Origin: Geomicrobium sp. JCM 19038
GTDB lineage: Bacteria; Bacillota; Bacilli; Bacillales; Marinococcaceae
Reading direction: 5' to 3'
Length of the DNA: 64,000 nucleotides
Assembly (NCBI RefSeq): GCF_000698125.1
Contig: NZ_BAXA01000014.1
Span: 1 to 64,000 of the forward strand
This document shows, piece after piece, positions 57,109 to 63,992 of the stretch. The first letter of the stretch is position 1, and the number at the start of each line of letters is the position of its first letter. The notes beneath the pieces are model-generated. The model worked only from the letters and a program-made list of their open reading frames with translations, made no database searches and had not been told where the DNA came from. Made by a program: the position numbers and the translations under genes.

Positions 57109-57117
57109 AAGATTATA

Positions 57118-57744
57118 TCAGTTTTTCTTTACTGGCGTGGTAATCGCTTTTTCTTCATTCCAACCCCTCGAAATCCTTACGCGAACAACGTTATTACTTA
57201 TCTTGTAAATCAAACACCAATCAGCTATAGTTTTAGTTTCGTTATCAATTGTCACATAATGCGATGATCTTCTTTTATTAGAGTTTTGCTTGAGGGTAAC
57301 CCATCGACAGTTTGATGGTTCATAGTTTCCGTCATTATCTATCCTGTCTATTTGTAAATTCTCCTTATATCCGTTGTCTATGGCCCATCTATAAAAGGAC
57401 TTGAAATCATTCAACCATTCATCGCAAATAATAATTCCGCGACCTCCATAGTCTTTGTACTGACTTGTTTTAGAGTTGTAGCACCTCGTCTTCATACCTT
57501 GCCATCTTTTGTATAGGTTCTGATCAAACAAACCATGTTCGTAATTTCCGTTATTCTTTCCATTATTATGATGACCACAACTTTTAGTATTTCCACTTTT
57601 TAATAGATGACTTCCTGTCACAATGATGTTTCCGCAATCGCATCGGCATTCCCAGCAAACGCTTCGACCCATCCTTTTATCTGTAATTCTTAAAACAATT
57701 AACTTACCAAATCTTTTACCTGTTAAGTCTTTAATTTGCCCCAT
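57118..57744 (-). CDS. Phage HNH-like endonuclease with zinc ribbon
   Basis: 208-aa protein. N-terminal LTGKRFGKLIVL followed by a zinc ribbon (CRCDCG ... TKSCGH); then KDYGGRGIIICDEWLNDF and IDRIDNDGNYEPSNCRW, the H/N-rich core seen in phage HNH/AP2-associated proteins; and a C-terminal repeat-like part (IADWCLIYKISNNVV, RGWNEEKAITTP) that resembles the NUMOD/IENR DNA-binding motifs of homing endonucleases. ATG57744 is preceded by GGAGGT with 8-nt spacing. Lies between the integrase and the presumed element end. Activity unproven. Confidence 0.75.
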   Translation of the reverse strand: MGQIKDLTGKRFGKLIVLRITDKRMGRSVCWECRCDCGNIIVTGSHLLKSGNTKSCGHHNNGKNNGNYEHGLFDQNLYKRWQGMKTRCYNSKTSQYKDYGGRGIIICDEWLNDFKSFYRWAIDNGYKENLQIDRIDNDGNYEPSNCRWVTLKQNSNKRRSSHYVTIDNETKTIADWCLIYKISNNVVRVRISRGWNEEKAITTPVKKN

Positions 57745-57760
57745 CGAAAATACCTCCAAT

Positions 57761-58845
57761 CTATACATCCAGTAGGTCAATTGCCTTTAATAACTGGTTA
57801 ATGTCTTTGTGTGTGTACACCTGATCGGTTATATCCTTAGCTGAGTGACCCATAATCCGTTTTATTGCCAATTTGTTTGCATCGGCGTTATCCATCAACG
57901 TGGCGAAGGTATGTCTGCAATCATGTGGACGATGGGTTAAGTTTAATTGGTCCATCATCTTTTTCCATTTTTCATGATAATAAGTGTAATAACTCATTTT
58001 GTTATTTGTGATACTAGCCACTAGAAATTCTGACTCATCATTCATGCGCTTTTCAATTAGCGGATGAATTTTCTTATGGATCGGTACGACTCGATTTCTT
58101 CCTGCAGCGGTTTTCAGACCACCTCGTAGATAACGTTCCTCTAAATTGATATTCTCATTCTTAATCTCAACGAGTTCACCGGGCCGTAACCCTGTATAGA
58201 TCATGATGAGTGCTGTATCGGCGTATTCTAATTGATCTAAGTTATCCCAGAGAAGTTGTATCTCATCGAGAGTAAACGGCTCTCTGTAGCTACCAGAATC
58301 GTTAGCAGGCATTTCGATATAGCGTGAGTAATCTTTCGTTGTAAGATCATTCTGCATGGCGTGCTTGTACATTTGATTGAACAACACTTTTATTTTTTTC
58401 TTTGTACCGTATGACTTGTCGCAGTTATCAATGACAGCTTGTAAATGAGCTTTTCTGAGATCGTTGAATTTAATGTGATGTAGCGATTCAGCTTTCTTAA
58501 ACGCAGCATTGTACCCGTGTTGATTGGATTTAGAGATCTTAGGGAACTTTTCTTTTTCTAGCCGTTCATAGACATCTGCAAAAGTCAGCTTGCCTCCAGA
58601 TAGATCATAGGGATTGTTATTGTAGTCCGCAAGGGCGATCATGGCATCTTGTCTCGATTTATAATACCCCAGGTACTCGTAAAGTTGTTTGCCATTATCA
58701 GACCATCCAGCGGTGACACGAACAGCAAACGGTTTACGTCTTTTTCCAGATAGTTTGAATACTGATCCGAAGCCGTTTGGGTTTTTGATAGGTCAACACT
58801 ACCTTTCTTTATGTTGCTGTACTTTTTACACCGCATTTGCTTCAT
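57761..58845 (-). CDS. int: Tyrosine recombinase / phage integrase (one frameshift)
   Basis: Site-specific recombinase of the element. Catalytic residues: Arg in YTGLRPGELVEI, His-x2-Arg in HDCRHTFATL, His in IMGHSAKD, Tyr in QVYTHKD. The N-terminal arm-binding domain is in another frame: adding one A (coding strand) in the run at 58782-58786 joins SVDLSKNPNGFGSVFKLSG to GYYKSRQDAMIALADYN, the usual N-terminus of this group. Repaired length is about 361 aa. No strong ribosome-binding site is visible before ATG58845. Confidence 0.9.
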
Positions 58846-58882
58846 ATTGAGTTACCATCTACTTACATCTAATGTTTTTTAA

Positions 58883-59338
58883 TTAGACAGGCATCAATGA
58901 ACGAGTATATAGTTTGCTTTCATACATCTCTAAGCGGCGTGTAGCCACATCGTGTGTAACATTAAATAGTCGTGTAATGTCATTCGTATTTAATTGAGGT
59001 AAGTCATCTAGCATAAAAGTAGGTACACAAAAATGATAGGCGAAGAGATCAGCTTTCCATTCCTGGAACTCTCGAAAGGACTTGGGCATAATTAATTGGT
59101 TGCCTTTATCAATCAGTACATGTTTTAGTTCATGTGCAAACGAGAACCACTCATCACGTACGTCACCGTTAGATAGTATGATTTCATTGCCGATACTATA
59201 AAATTTTCGTTTATAGCTGATTTTCACCCCGAGTAGCTTAGCAATGTGGTTCATATCCAGTTGATCAGCTTGAGTTATTCCAATACTGTGTAGTAGCTCA
59301 AAGATGTAATCTTCCAAGTGCGTATAGATAATGATCAA
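58883..59338 (-). CDS. ImmA/IrrE-type metallopeptidase
   Basis: 151-aa protein with the zinc motif HELKH (FSFAHELKHVLID) and the following EWKADLFAYHFCVP. Members (for example ImmA of ICEBs1) cleave the element's repressor to trigger induction. A repressor gene lies about 1.4 kb upstream in the same direction, so it may be the substrate; here the two genes are separated by one ORF, unlike the usual adjacent pair. Confidence 0.88.
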   Translation of the reverse strand: MIIIYTHLEDYIFELLHSIGITQADQLDMNHIAKLLGVKISYKRKFYSIGNEIILSNGDVRDEWFSFAHELKHVLIDKGNQLIMPKSFREFQEWKADLFAYHFCVPTFMLDDLPQLNTNDITRLFNVTHDVATRRLEMYESKLYTRSLMPV

Positions 59339-59401
59339 CCCCTAATGAGAACGTATGTTTGGTTTTGTGGTGAAAGAAAAGGTGTAATCAATGTACACCG
59401 T

Positions 59402-60409
59402 TTAAATCCCTAATAATTTTTTCTTCAGTTGGCTAAATTCTTCTTCAGTTATCGCACCTTCATCTAGGAGTGTCTTATATTTCGTGATTTCTTCAGCAGG
59501 AGTTACAGGTTGTTTGTCGAGAGTTTTTTTATCTGCTTTTTCGCAAATTAATTGGAGTATTGAAAGGCATTCCTGAGCTGAATCAAATAATATTTTATAA
59601 GAAGAACTGTCTTTCTTAGTTTTAGTTTCGATAAAATTTATATAAATAACTGGTTCACTCATATTGTTCATAGTTACTTTTATCTTTAGAGTGCTACAAA
59701 TCGCTTTAGTCGTTTTCTTTCCTGTGATACCACCGACAATAGCACCAGTTCCTCCGAAAAGTGCTCCGCCAACTAAAGCCCTTCCTAAACCACCACTAGC
59801 TACTGAATTACCATCTTCTAATAACTCGAAATTAACGATGTCTTCATAGTCGTATATTCTATCTAATTGCCCATTTGAAAGTGTAGCCCATTTTTTTTGA
59901 GTCTCATCGAAAGCGACAAATATACCTATGTTCTTGTCTATTCTGAATACTTCTCTTTCGTCTTCAAGTTCTTTACTTACTTTGTTGACCGTATTAATTC
60001 GTAGTCTAATCTCTTCTAAAGTAAATTCATTCCCTACCCTAGATAATATTTCATTCATGTCAATCCCAGCTTCTCCAAAATGTTTCTCACAAACTTTGAC
60101 TCCGCCTTTAAGAGTTTGTTTTAAAAGTGTTAGCTTCTGATCACAGATAGGGCATATCTTCTGTTTGTTTGATGTAATTAAATTTAAATCTGAATCAGTA
60201 AGTAGTTCAGTTGTTGAATTCTTTGAAATTCTATCTTGCAACTCATCCACAGAGAAGTGGTTTTTATTTTTAATGCGATCAATTCTTTCTGATAGATCTA
60301 TACCTGCTTCTTCATAGTGTACCTCGCATATTTTGGTGCCGTCTTTAATTTTTACAGTTTTGAAAAGGCTAAGTTTATCGTGGCAAATCGGACATGTATT
60401 TTGCTTCAT
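59402..60409 (-). CDS. Protein with two DUF4428 zinc ribbons and a SHOCT tail
   Basis: 335 aa. Two similar N-terminal units: CPICHDKLSLFKTVKIKDGT at residue 5 and CPICDQKLTLLKQTLKGG near 86, each with a further Cys and a helix (AGID...) in DUF4428 style. The middle has a glycine-rich stretch (ASGGLGRALVGGALFGGTG) that could contact membrane. The last 30 residues (KYKTLLDEGAITEEEFSQLK) are a SHOCT domain, known from oligomerising proteins. Function unknown; it lies between the peptidase and the repressor genes. Confidence 0.75.
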   Translation of the reverse strand: MKQNTCPICHDKLSLFKTVKIKDGTKICEVHYEEAGIDLSERIDRIKNKNHFSVDELQDRISKNSTTELLTDSDLNLITSNKQKICPICDQKLTLLKQTLKGGVKVCEKHFGEAGIDMNEILSRVGNEFTLEEIRLRINTVNKVSKELEDEREVFRIDKNIGIFVAFDETQKKWATLSNGQLDRIYDYEDIVNFELLEDGNSVASGGLGRALVGGALFGGTGAIVGGITGKKTTKAICSTLKIKVTMNNMSEPVIYINFIETKTKKDSSSYKILFDSAQECLSILQLICEKADKKTLDKQPVTPAEEITKYKTLLDEGAITEEEFSQLKKKLLGI

Positions 60410-60426
60410 CTCTCGTCCGCCTTTCG

Positions 60427-60777
60427 TTAAATATCTTTTTGACTCTTCTTGAACTTGATGTACTCGTATACTTCTTTCATATCCTCTGCTGAAAAACTTT
60501 CAAGGTCTTTAAACATTAAGTCTATATAAGGAAACTCTGTAGCAATTTTGCTTTTATAGAATTCTAGATCATCCTTTTTATCTATTTCGTGATCTAGTAA
60601 GTAATCAGTGGACACCTCAAAGTAATCAGCGATTTTTTTCAAAGTCTCGTAATCAGGATCTCTATTGCCACTCTCATAACCAGATAGAGTAGTTCTAGCT
60701 ATACCTAGTCTTTTAGCGAGTTCAGTTTGACTTAGCTTATGTTTAGTGCGAAGCACCGATAATTTATCGGAAAGCAT
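60427..60777 (-). CDS. Phage repressor (XRE-type HTH, CI-like)
   Basis: 116-aa protein with N-terminal helix-turn-helix (LSQTELAKRLGIARTTLSGY), then EVSTDYLLDHE and a short C-terminal helical tail. ATG60777 is used because AAGGAG is 7 nt upstream; ATG60783 is too close. It is divergent from the Cro-like gene and the shared region holds at least three operators. Confidence 0.88.
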   Translation of the reverse strand: MLSDKLSVLRTKHKLSQTELAKRLGIARTTLSGYESGNRDPDYETLKKIADYFEVSTDYLLDHEIDKKDDLEFYKSKIATEFPYIDLMFKDLESFSAEDMKEVYEYIKFKKSQKDI

Positions 60778-60806
60778 AGGCATACTCCTTAGTTTAATAT
60801 ACCAGT

Positions 60807-60812
60807 ATTATA
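60807..60812 (-). promoter_or_regulatory. -10 box of the repressor promoter
   Basis: TATAAT on the minus strand, with operator O1 (60815-60831) directly upstream in the spacer. The -35 is weak, so the position of the promoter is only partly supported. Confidence 0.55.
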
Positions 60813-60814
60813 CA

Positions 60815-60887
60815 TGACTCAATAAGAGTCATAAATAAATGACTCAAAAAGAATCACAAATGTGTTGACGTGACTCAAAATGAGTCT
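60815..60887. promoter_or_regulatory. Operators O1-O3 of the phage switch
   Basis: Three 17-bp imperfect palindromes: O1 TGACTCAATAAGAGTCA (60815-60831), O2 TGACTCAAAAAGAATCA (60840-60856), O3 TGACTCAAAATGAGTCT (60871-60887). Shared plan is TGACTC-N5-GAGTCA, typical of a dimeric HTH repressor. Further copies are at 61128-61144 and, degenerate, at 61406-61422. Confidence 0.85.
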
Positions 60888-60893
60888 TATAAT
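60865..60893 (+). promoter_or_regulatory. Rightward early promoter of the element
   Basis: -35 TTGACG (60865-60870), 17-bp spacer, perfect -10 TATAAT (60888-60893). The spacer coincides exactly with operator O3, so repressor binding would exclude polymerase. Confidence 0.85.
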
Positions 60894-60937
60894 GAAAATA
60901 AGCCAGACGCGATACGAGTCATTAGGAGGGTCGGAAG

Positions 60938-61120
60938 ATGAGAAAATGGCTTGCGGATTTAAGAGATGAAGCAGGGTACTCACAACAAGAACTAGCAGAT
61001 AAAGTGCTTATTTCTAGGAGCCACCTATCAAGTATTGAGGTAGGCACTAGGGATCCCGGAGGCAGAACTGCCAAACGATTAGCAGATGAATTAGGGTTCG
61101 ATATGAGCATTTTTTTTTGA
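60938..61120 (+). CDS. Cro-like HTH protein, first early gene
   Basis: 60-aa XRE protein: YSQQELADKVLISRSHLSSI is the helix-turn-helix. Start ATG60938 after TAGGAGGGT. The ORF ends in a run of nine T (61110-61118). With eight T the frame would continue as SIFFEENRLKTSQKTTA to a stop at 61158, more like related phage proteins, and would end right before the next ribosome-binding site. The given end may therefore be an artefact. Confidence 0.82.
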   Translation: MRKWLADLRDEAGYSQQELADKVLISRSHLSSIEVGTRDPGGRTAKRLADELGFDMSIFF

Positions 61121-61127
61121 AGAAAAC

Positions 61128-61144
61128 AGACTCAAAACGAGTCA
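61128..61144. promoter_or_regulatory. Extra operator copy inside the early region
   Basis: AGACTCAAAACGAGTCA, same 17-bp plan as O1-O3, about 240 bp downstream of the promoter, at the 3' end of the Cro-like gene. It could bind repressor for looping or as a roadblock. Confidence 0.7.
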
Positions 61145-61170
61145 AAAAACCACAGCATAGGAGTGATCGG

Positions 61171-61404
61171 ATGGTATTAAAACAGCGTGTAAGTTCTCAT
61201 TACCTTAAACACATCTTGATAGACATGAACGGTCAGGAGATATGTGCAAAAGGAAAAATTAAACTCAATGACATTTTGTTTGGTAAAGGTATTGTATCTG
61301 TTGATTTGAAGCTTATGGCATCTGAAAAACCTGTTTTATTGATTGAGTATATGCCTTCGCTAATCACTAGGGACTTATCTGAATCACTAGGATTAAGAAG
61401 TTAA
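61171..61404 (+). CDS. Phage hypothetical protein
   Basis: 77 aa, not recognised. ATG61171 follows TAGGAGTGATC. Basic N-terminus then mixed strands (LKHILIDMNGQEICAKGKIK, LLIEYMPSLITRDLSE). A longer ORF from TTG61117 would overlap the Cro-like end and lacks a ribosome-binding site. Confidence 0.6.
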   Translation: MVLKQRVSSHYLKHILIDMNGQEICAKGKIKLNDILFGKGIVSVDLKLMASEKPVLLIEYMPSLITRDLSESLGLRS

Positions 61405-61440
61405 GTGATTTAAAAAGAATGAATGACTCTGAATATTAGT

Positions 61441-61473
61441 GATTTCCCCTCGAACCGACATTCGAGAGGAATC
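61441..61473. other. Hairpin between convergent genes
   Basis: CCTCGAA/TTCGAG core with flanking TCC/GGA and GAT/ATC pairs (one mismatch, one bulge). It separates the plus-strand gene ending at 61404 and the minus-strand gene ending at 61480, so it may terminate both; no clear T-run. Confidence 0.5.
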
Positions 61474-61479
61474 TAAAAA

Positions 61480-61848
61480 TTAATATTTTGATTGTGAGTA
61501 ATCAATTGCTAATGAAACAAGAGCGGGGATTGCTAATCCTGCTGTGCTTTTAAGCTTTTCCTTTACTTTGTTCCATGTTGTATCAGAGCGTATCGCATCA
61601 GCGAATGAATGACCTTTTGGAGAAAGGTCTTCAATGCTAACTGACTGATTCATATAAAAAAAGTACCCAATGAATAATTGATTATCTTTACAACGTTCTA
61701 AATGAGTTAACATCTCATTTTTTGAATACGAATTTAACCTTTCATAATTATCATTTGGGTATTGAAAGTCGGTATTAAAATCAGTAACTTCTTCAATTGT
61801 CAAAATAATATCACGAACGCATTCTGGATTAATTCTCAATGTGTTCAC
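61480..61848 (-). CDS. DUF2513 family protein
   Basis: 122 aa: INPECVRDIILTIEEVTDF at the start and LSPKGHSFADAIRSDTTWNKV in the middle, as in DUF2513 proteins of Firmicute phages. Function unknown. It is the only minus-strand gene inside the plus-strand early region, so it is likely an independently expressed accessory gene. Confidence 0.78.
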   Translation of the reverse strand: MNTLRINPECVRDIILTIEEVTDFNTDFQYPNDNYERLNSYSKNEMLTHLERCKDNQLFIGYFFYMNQSVSIEDLSPKGHSFADAIRSDTTWNKVKEKLKSTAGLAIPALVSLAIDYSQSKY

Positions 61849-61903
61849 CCCCTTACTGTCCTATTCGACAGATAGGGACAAATCCCTACAAGGAGGAAAT
61901 GAA

Positions 61904-62557
61904 ATGTCAATTGTATTCGTCAAAGACAATCAGGTAGTAACGGACAGTTTAACGATCGCTAGAAGCTTCGATAAGGAACACGCAAGAGTGATGAGAGATA
62001 TACGAGAGCTTGAATGTAGTGAAGAATTTCGGGTCGGCAATTTCGCCGAGTCAACTTACATCAATGAACAGCAACGAGAGTATCCAAAGTACATCATTAG
62101 CGAACAAGGGTTTACGTTTTTGGTAATGGGCTACACAGGATCGGATGCGATGAGATTTAAAGAAAGCTACATTAAAGAATTTCACTCTATGAAAGAGAAA
62201 ATCCGAAACAACGTCCAAGTATTGGATGAAAAGCAATCGCTCATCGAATCAATGAAGTTAACGATTGCGACGAGCGAAAGACAAGATAAAACAGAGAAGA
62301 AACTTATTGCACTCGAATCCAAAGTAGATGAGCAGATCACTTTAGATTACGGCGAGCAAAGATCGTTGCAAAAGGCAGTAGCAAAGAGAGTGTACCACTT
62401 CACGGAAGACAAACAAGAAGCATCTAAGTTATTTCGGCAGGCATACCGAGAGATTAAGGATCGCTTTGCAGTGGCGAGCTACAAAGACGTAAAACGCAAG
62501 GACTTAGAGGCGGCAACGAACTACATTAACAATTGGATTCCTAAACGAGTAGCCTAG
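61904..62557 (+). CDS. Rha-type phage regulatory protein with ORF6C domain
   Basis: 217 aa. N-terminal pRha domain (VTDSLTIARSFDKEHARVMR, ISEQGFTFLVMGYTGSDAMR) and C-terminal ORF6C-like part (YGEQRSLQKAVAKRVYHFTE, AVASYKDVKRKDLEAA). Such proteins act as antirepressors or regulators in temperate phages. ATG61904 follows AAGGAGGAAA. Confidence 0.87.
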   Translation: MSIVFVKDNQVVTDSLTIARSFDKEHARVMRDIRELECSEEFRVGNFAESTYINEQQREYPKYIISEQGFTFLVMGYTGSDAMRFKESYIKEFHSMKEKIRNNVQVLDEKQSLIESMKLTIATSERQDKTEKKLIALESKVDEQITLDYGEQRSLQKAVAKRVYHFTEDKQEASKLFRQAYREIKDRFAVASYKDVKRKDLEAATNYINNWIPKRVA

Positions 62558-62583
62558 CACAATTCAATTGTCAAAGGGCGGGT

Positions 62584-62617
62584 TATAGAAACACTTTAAA
62601 TCATCAGCGTTTCTATA
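62584..62617. other. Hairpin in the gap after the Rha gene
   Basis: Perfect 9-bp stem TATAGAAAC/GTTTCTATA with a 16-nt loop and no T-run. A short palindrome TGACAATTGGTCA lies nearby (62653-62665), different from the switch operators. The gap 62558-62690 otherwise shows nothing. Confidence 0.45.
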
Positions 62618-62690
62618 CATTTATCATATCGCTACCTATTTAATAGCGTCCATGACAATTGGTCATATCAACGTAAGGAGGTGATTAGAT

Positions 62691-62966
62691 GTGGAATTAG
62701 GAGCGATATTGCGAGCCTGTCGCGTAAAAATGGGATGGTCGCAAGAGAAGATGGGGTCGGCCATGCATATGGAACAAGCCATTATATCGAGAATCGAAAC
62801 AAACCGTATGGTCCCAAACGTAAACGTCGTCCGCGAATGGGCAACAAAAACGGATTGCCAAGAGTTATTAGTTATCTATCTAATGGGCGCTGAATCAATG
62901 CCAATTATTCAGCAAGTGCTAGAAGGAATATCTGGAACAATCGGATTTATATCAATGTTTATGTAG
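62691..62966 (+). CDS. XRE-family HTH protein
   Basis: 91 aa; helix-turn-helix LGAILRACRVKMGWSQEKMG and MEQAIISRIETNR, then a hydrophobic end (GISGTIGFISMFM). GTG62691 with AAGGAGGTGA at 62675; an overlapping ATG at 62689 is followed by a stop. Confidence 0.75.
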   Translation: MELGAILRACRVKMGWSQEKMGSAMHMEQAIISRIETNRMVPNVNVVREWATKTDCQELLVIYLMGAESMPIIQQVLEGISGTIGFISMFM

Positions 62967-62977
62967 GAGGGAGAACG

Positions 62978-63160
62978 ATGACAAAGCAAAGAGTTAGCGT
63001 AGCAGATACAGCGAAGATTTTAGGAACATCTGAACAGTACGTACGCATCGGATTACAAAGAGGATTGTTACCAATTGGAACCGCCGTACAAATGAGCGAT
63101 CAGTGGACGTATCACATATCGCCTAAGAAGTTAGAAGAGTACGTGGGAGTCGCAATATGA
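62978..63160 (+). CDS. Small HTH protein, excisionase-like
   Basis: 60 aa with a MerR/Xis-type winged helix: VSVADTAKILGTSEQYVRIG, then LQRGLLPIGTAVQ and a tyrosine/proline end (WTYHISPKKLEEYVGVAI). It could direct excision together with the integrase. The stop overlaps the next start. Confidence 0.7.
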   Translation: MTKQRVSVADTAKILGTSEQYVRIGLQRGLLPIGTAVQMSDQWTYHISPKKLEEYVGVAI

Positions 63161-63246
63161 GCGAGAAAGCACAAGAGCGCATCCTCATCGGTCTATTTAC
63201 ATCAGGAATCATCGCGGCGTTAATGGTCGCTCACATCACATTTTAG
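63157..63246 (+). CDS. Small membrane peptide
   Basis: 29 aa (SEKAQERILIGLFTSGIIAA then LMVAHITF), mostly one hydrophobic helix. ATG63157 overlaps the previous stop (ATGA). Not recognised; supported by tight packing only. Confidence 0.5.
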   Translation: MSEKAQERILIGLFTSGIIAALMVAHITF

Positions 63247-63256
63247 GAGGGAGAAC

Positions 63257-63451
63257 ATGATAGAAAACGGAATGGTGCTACCTCACAAATATTTAGATCC
63301 AGTTGAACCAATGGAAATTGGCAATTGTAGCGGTTGCGAACACAGCGTATACGACGGAGAGGATCACCTAGAGTTTGACGATGTGCTGTTACACGATGAC
63401 TCAACATGCCTTACAAATTACATCAGAGATAACGCGGAGGTACGAAGATGA
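63257..63451 (+). CDS. Phage hypothetical protein, possible zinc binding
   Basis: 64 aa, acidic, with CSGC in IGNCSGCEHSVYDGEDH and a later Cys (STCLTNYI). TAGGAGGG is 7 nt upstream. Function unknown. Confidence 0.6.
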   Translation: MIENGMVLPHKYLDPVEPMEIGNCSGCEHSVYDGEDHLEFDDVLLHDDSTCLTNYIRDNAEVRR

Positions 63452-63600
63452 TTAAGAAACGAGACTTACATTTCTATGTTGTAAATCACTTAAATGTATT
63501 AGGAAGAAAAGAAGGAATGAAGCAAGTCGGTGCAAGGTTAGGAATGGATCGAGAAGAGTTATTGAGGATACACGAACAAGAACAAGAAAGAGCCGTTTGA
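63448..63600 (+). CDS. Phage hypothetical protein
   Basis: 50 aa, IKKRDLHFYVVNHLNVLGRK, then a basic helix-turn-helix-like stretch (EGMKQVGARLGMDREELLRI). ATG63448 overlaps the preceding stop. Not recognised. Confidence 0.55.
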   Translation: MIKKRDLHFYVVNHLNVLGRKEGMKQVGARLGMDREELLRIHEQEQERAV

Positions 63601-63621
63601 GCTGGCACTCAAAACGACTCG

Positions 63622-63668
63622 GGGGTCTGATAATAATTATCGTACAGCAATTATATCACTCAGACCCT
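63622..63668 (+). other. Long hairpin in the early phage operon
   Basis: GGGTCTGA/TCAGACCC stem with an inner ATAATT/AATTAT pair around a loop near 63640. The gap 63601-63701 has no ORF. There is no T-run, so this is perhaps an RNA stability or processing site. Confidence 0.5.
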
Positions 63669-63701
63669 CAACAAACAAATCACATTTAGGAGGGCATTAC
63701 A

Positions 63702-63992
63702 TTGTCAAAACAACAACGAATAGGACAAGTCATCGAGTTAATCGCAGAGGCACAAAAAGAAGCTAGTGAATTCGGAGTCCTCTGGGTAAGCGAAGATCTA
63801 TTTACTAATAAATTGAGAGTGCAGATGCATGCAGAAGATTTAATGAAGCTGTACCCAGAATTCAAAGTGAAAAATCGAGAATGTGACGAGTATCCACACG
63901 AAGTGTTTGTAAACCTCGGCAGCTATTACATGTTCGGAATAATGGATGCTGAAAAACACCAACGACTTATCAAAGAGGCGGTGACGGCATGA
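63702..63992 (+). CDS. Phage hypothetical protein
   Basis: 96 aa: VIELIAEAQKEASEFGVLWV and HEVFVNLGSYYMFGIMDAEK. TTG63702 after TAGGAGGG. Not recognised. The stop overlaps the next start. Confidence 0.6.
   Translation: MSKQQRIGQVIELIAEAQKEASEFGVLWVSEDLFTNKLRVQMHAEDLMKLYPEFKVKNRECDEYPHEVFVNLGSYYMFGIMDAEKHQRLIKEAVTA

Noticed and set aside
61117-61404. 95-codon version of the gene at 61171
   Set aside because: The TTG start has no ribosome-binding site and overlaps the Cro-like end; ATG61171 has a proper site.
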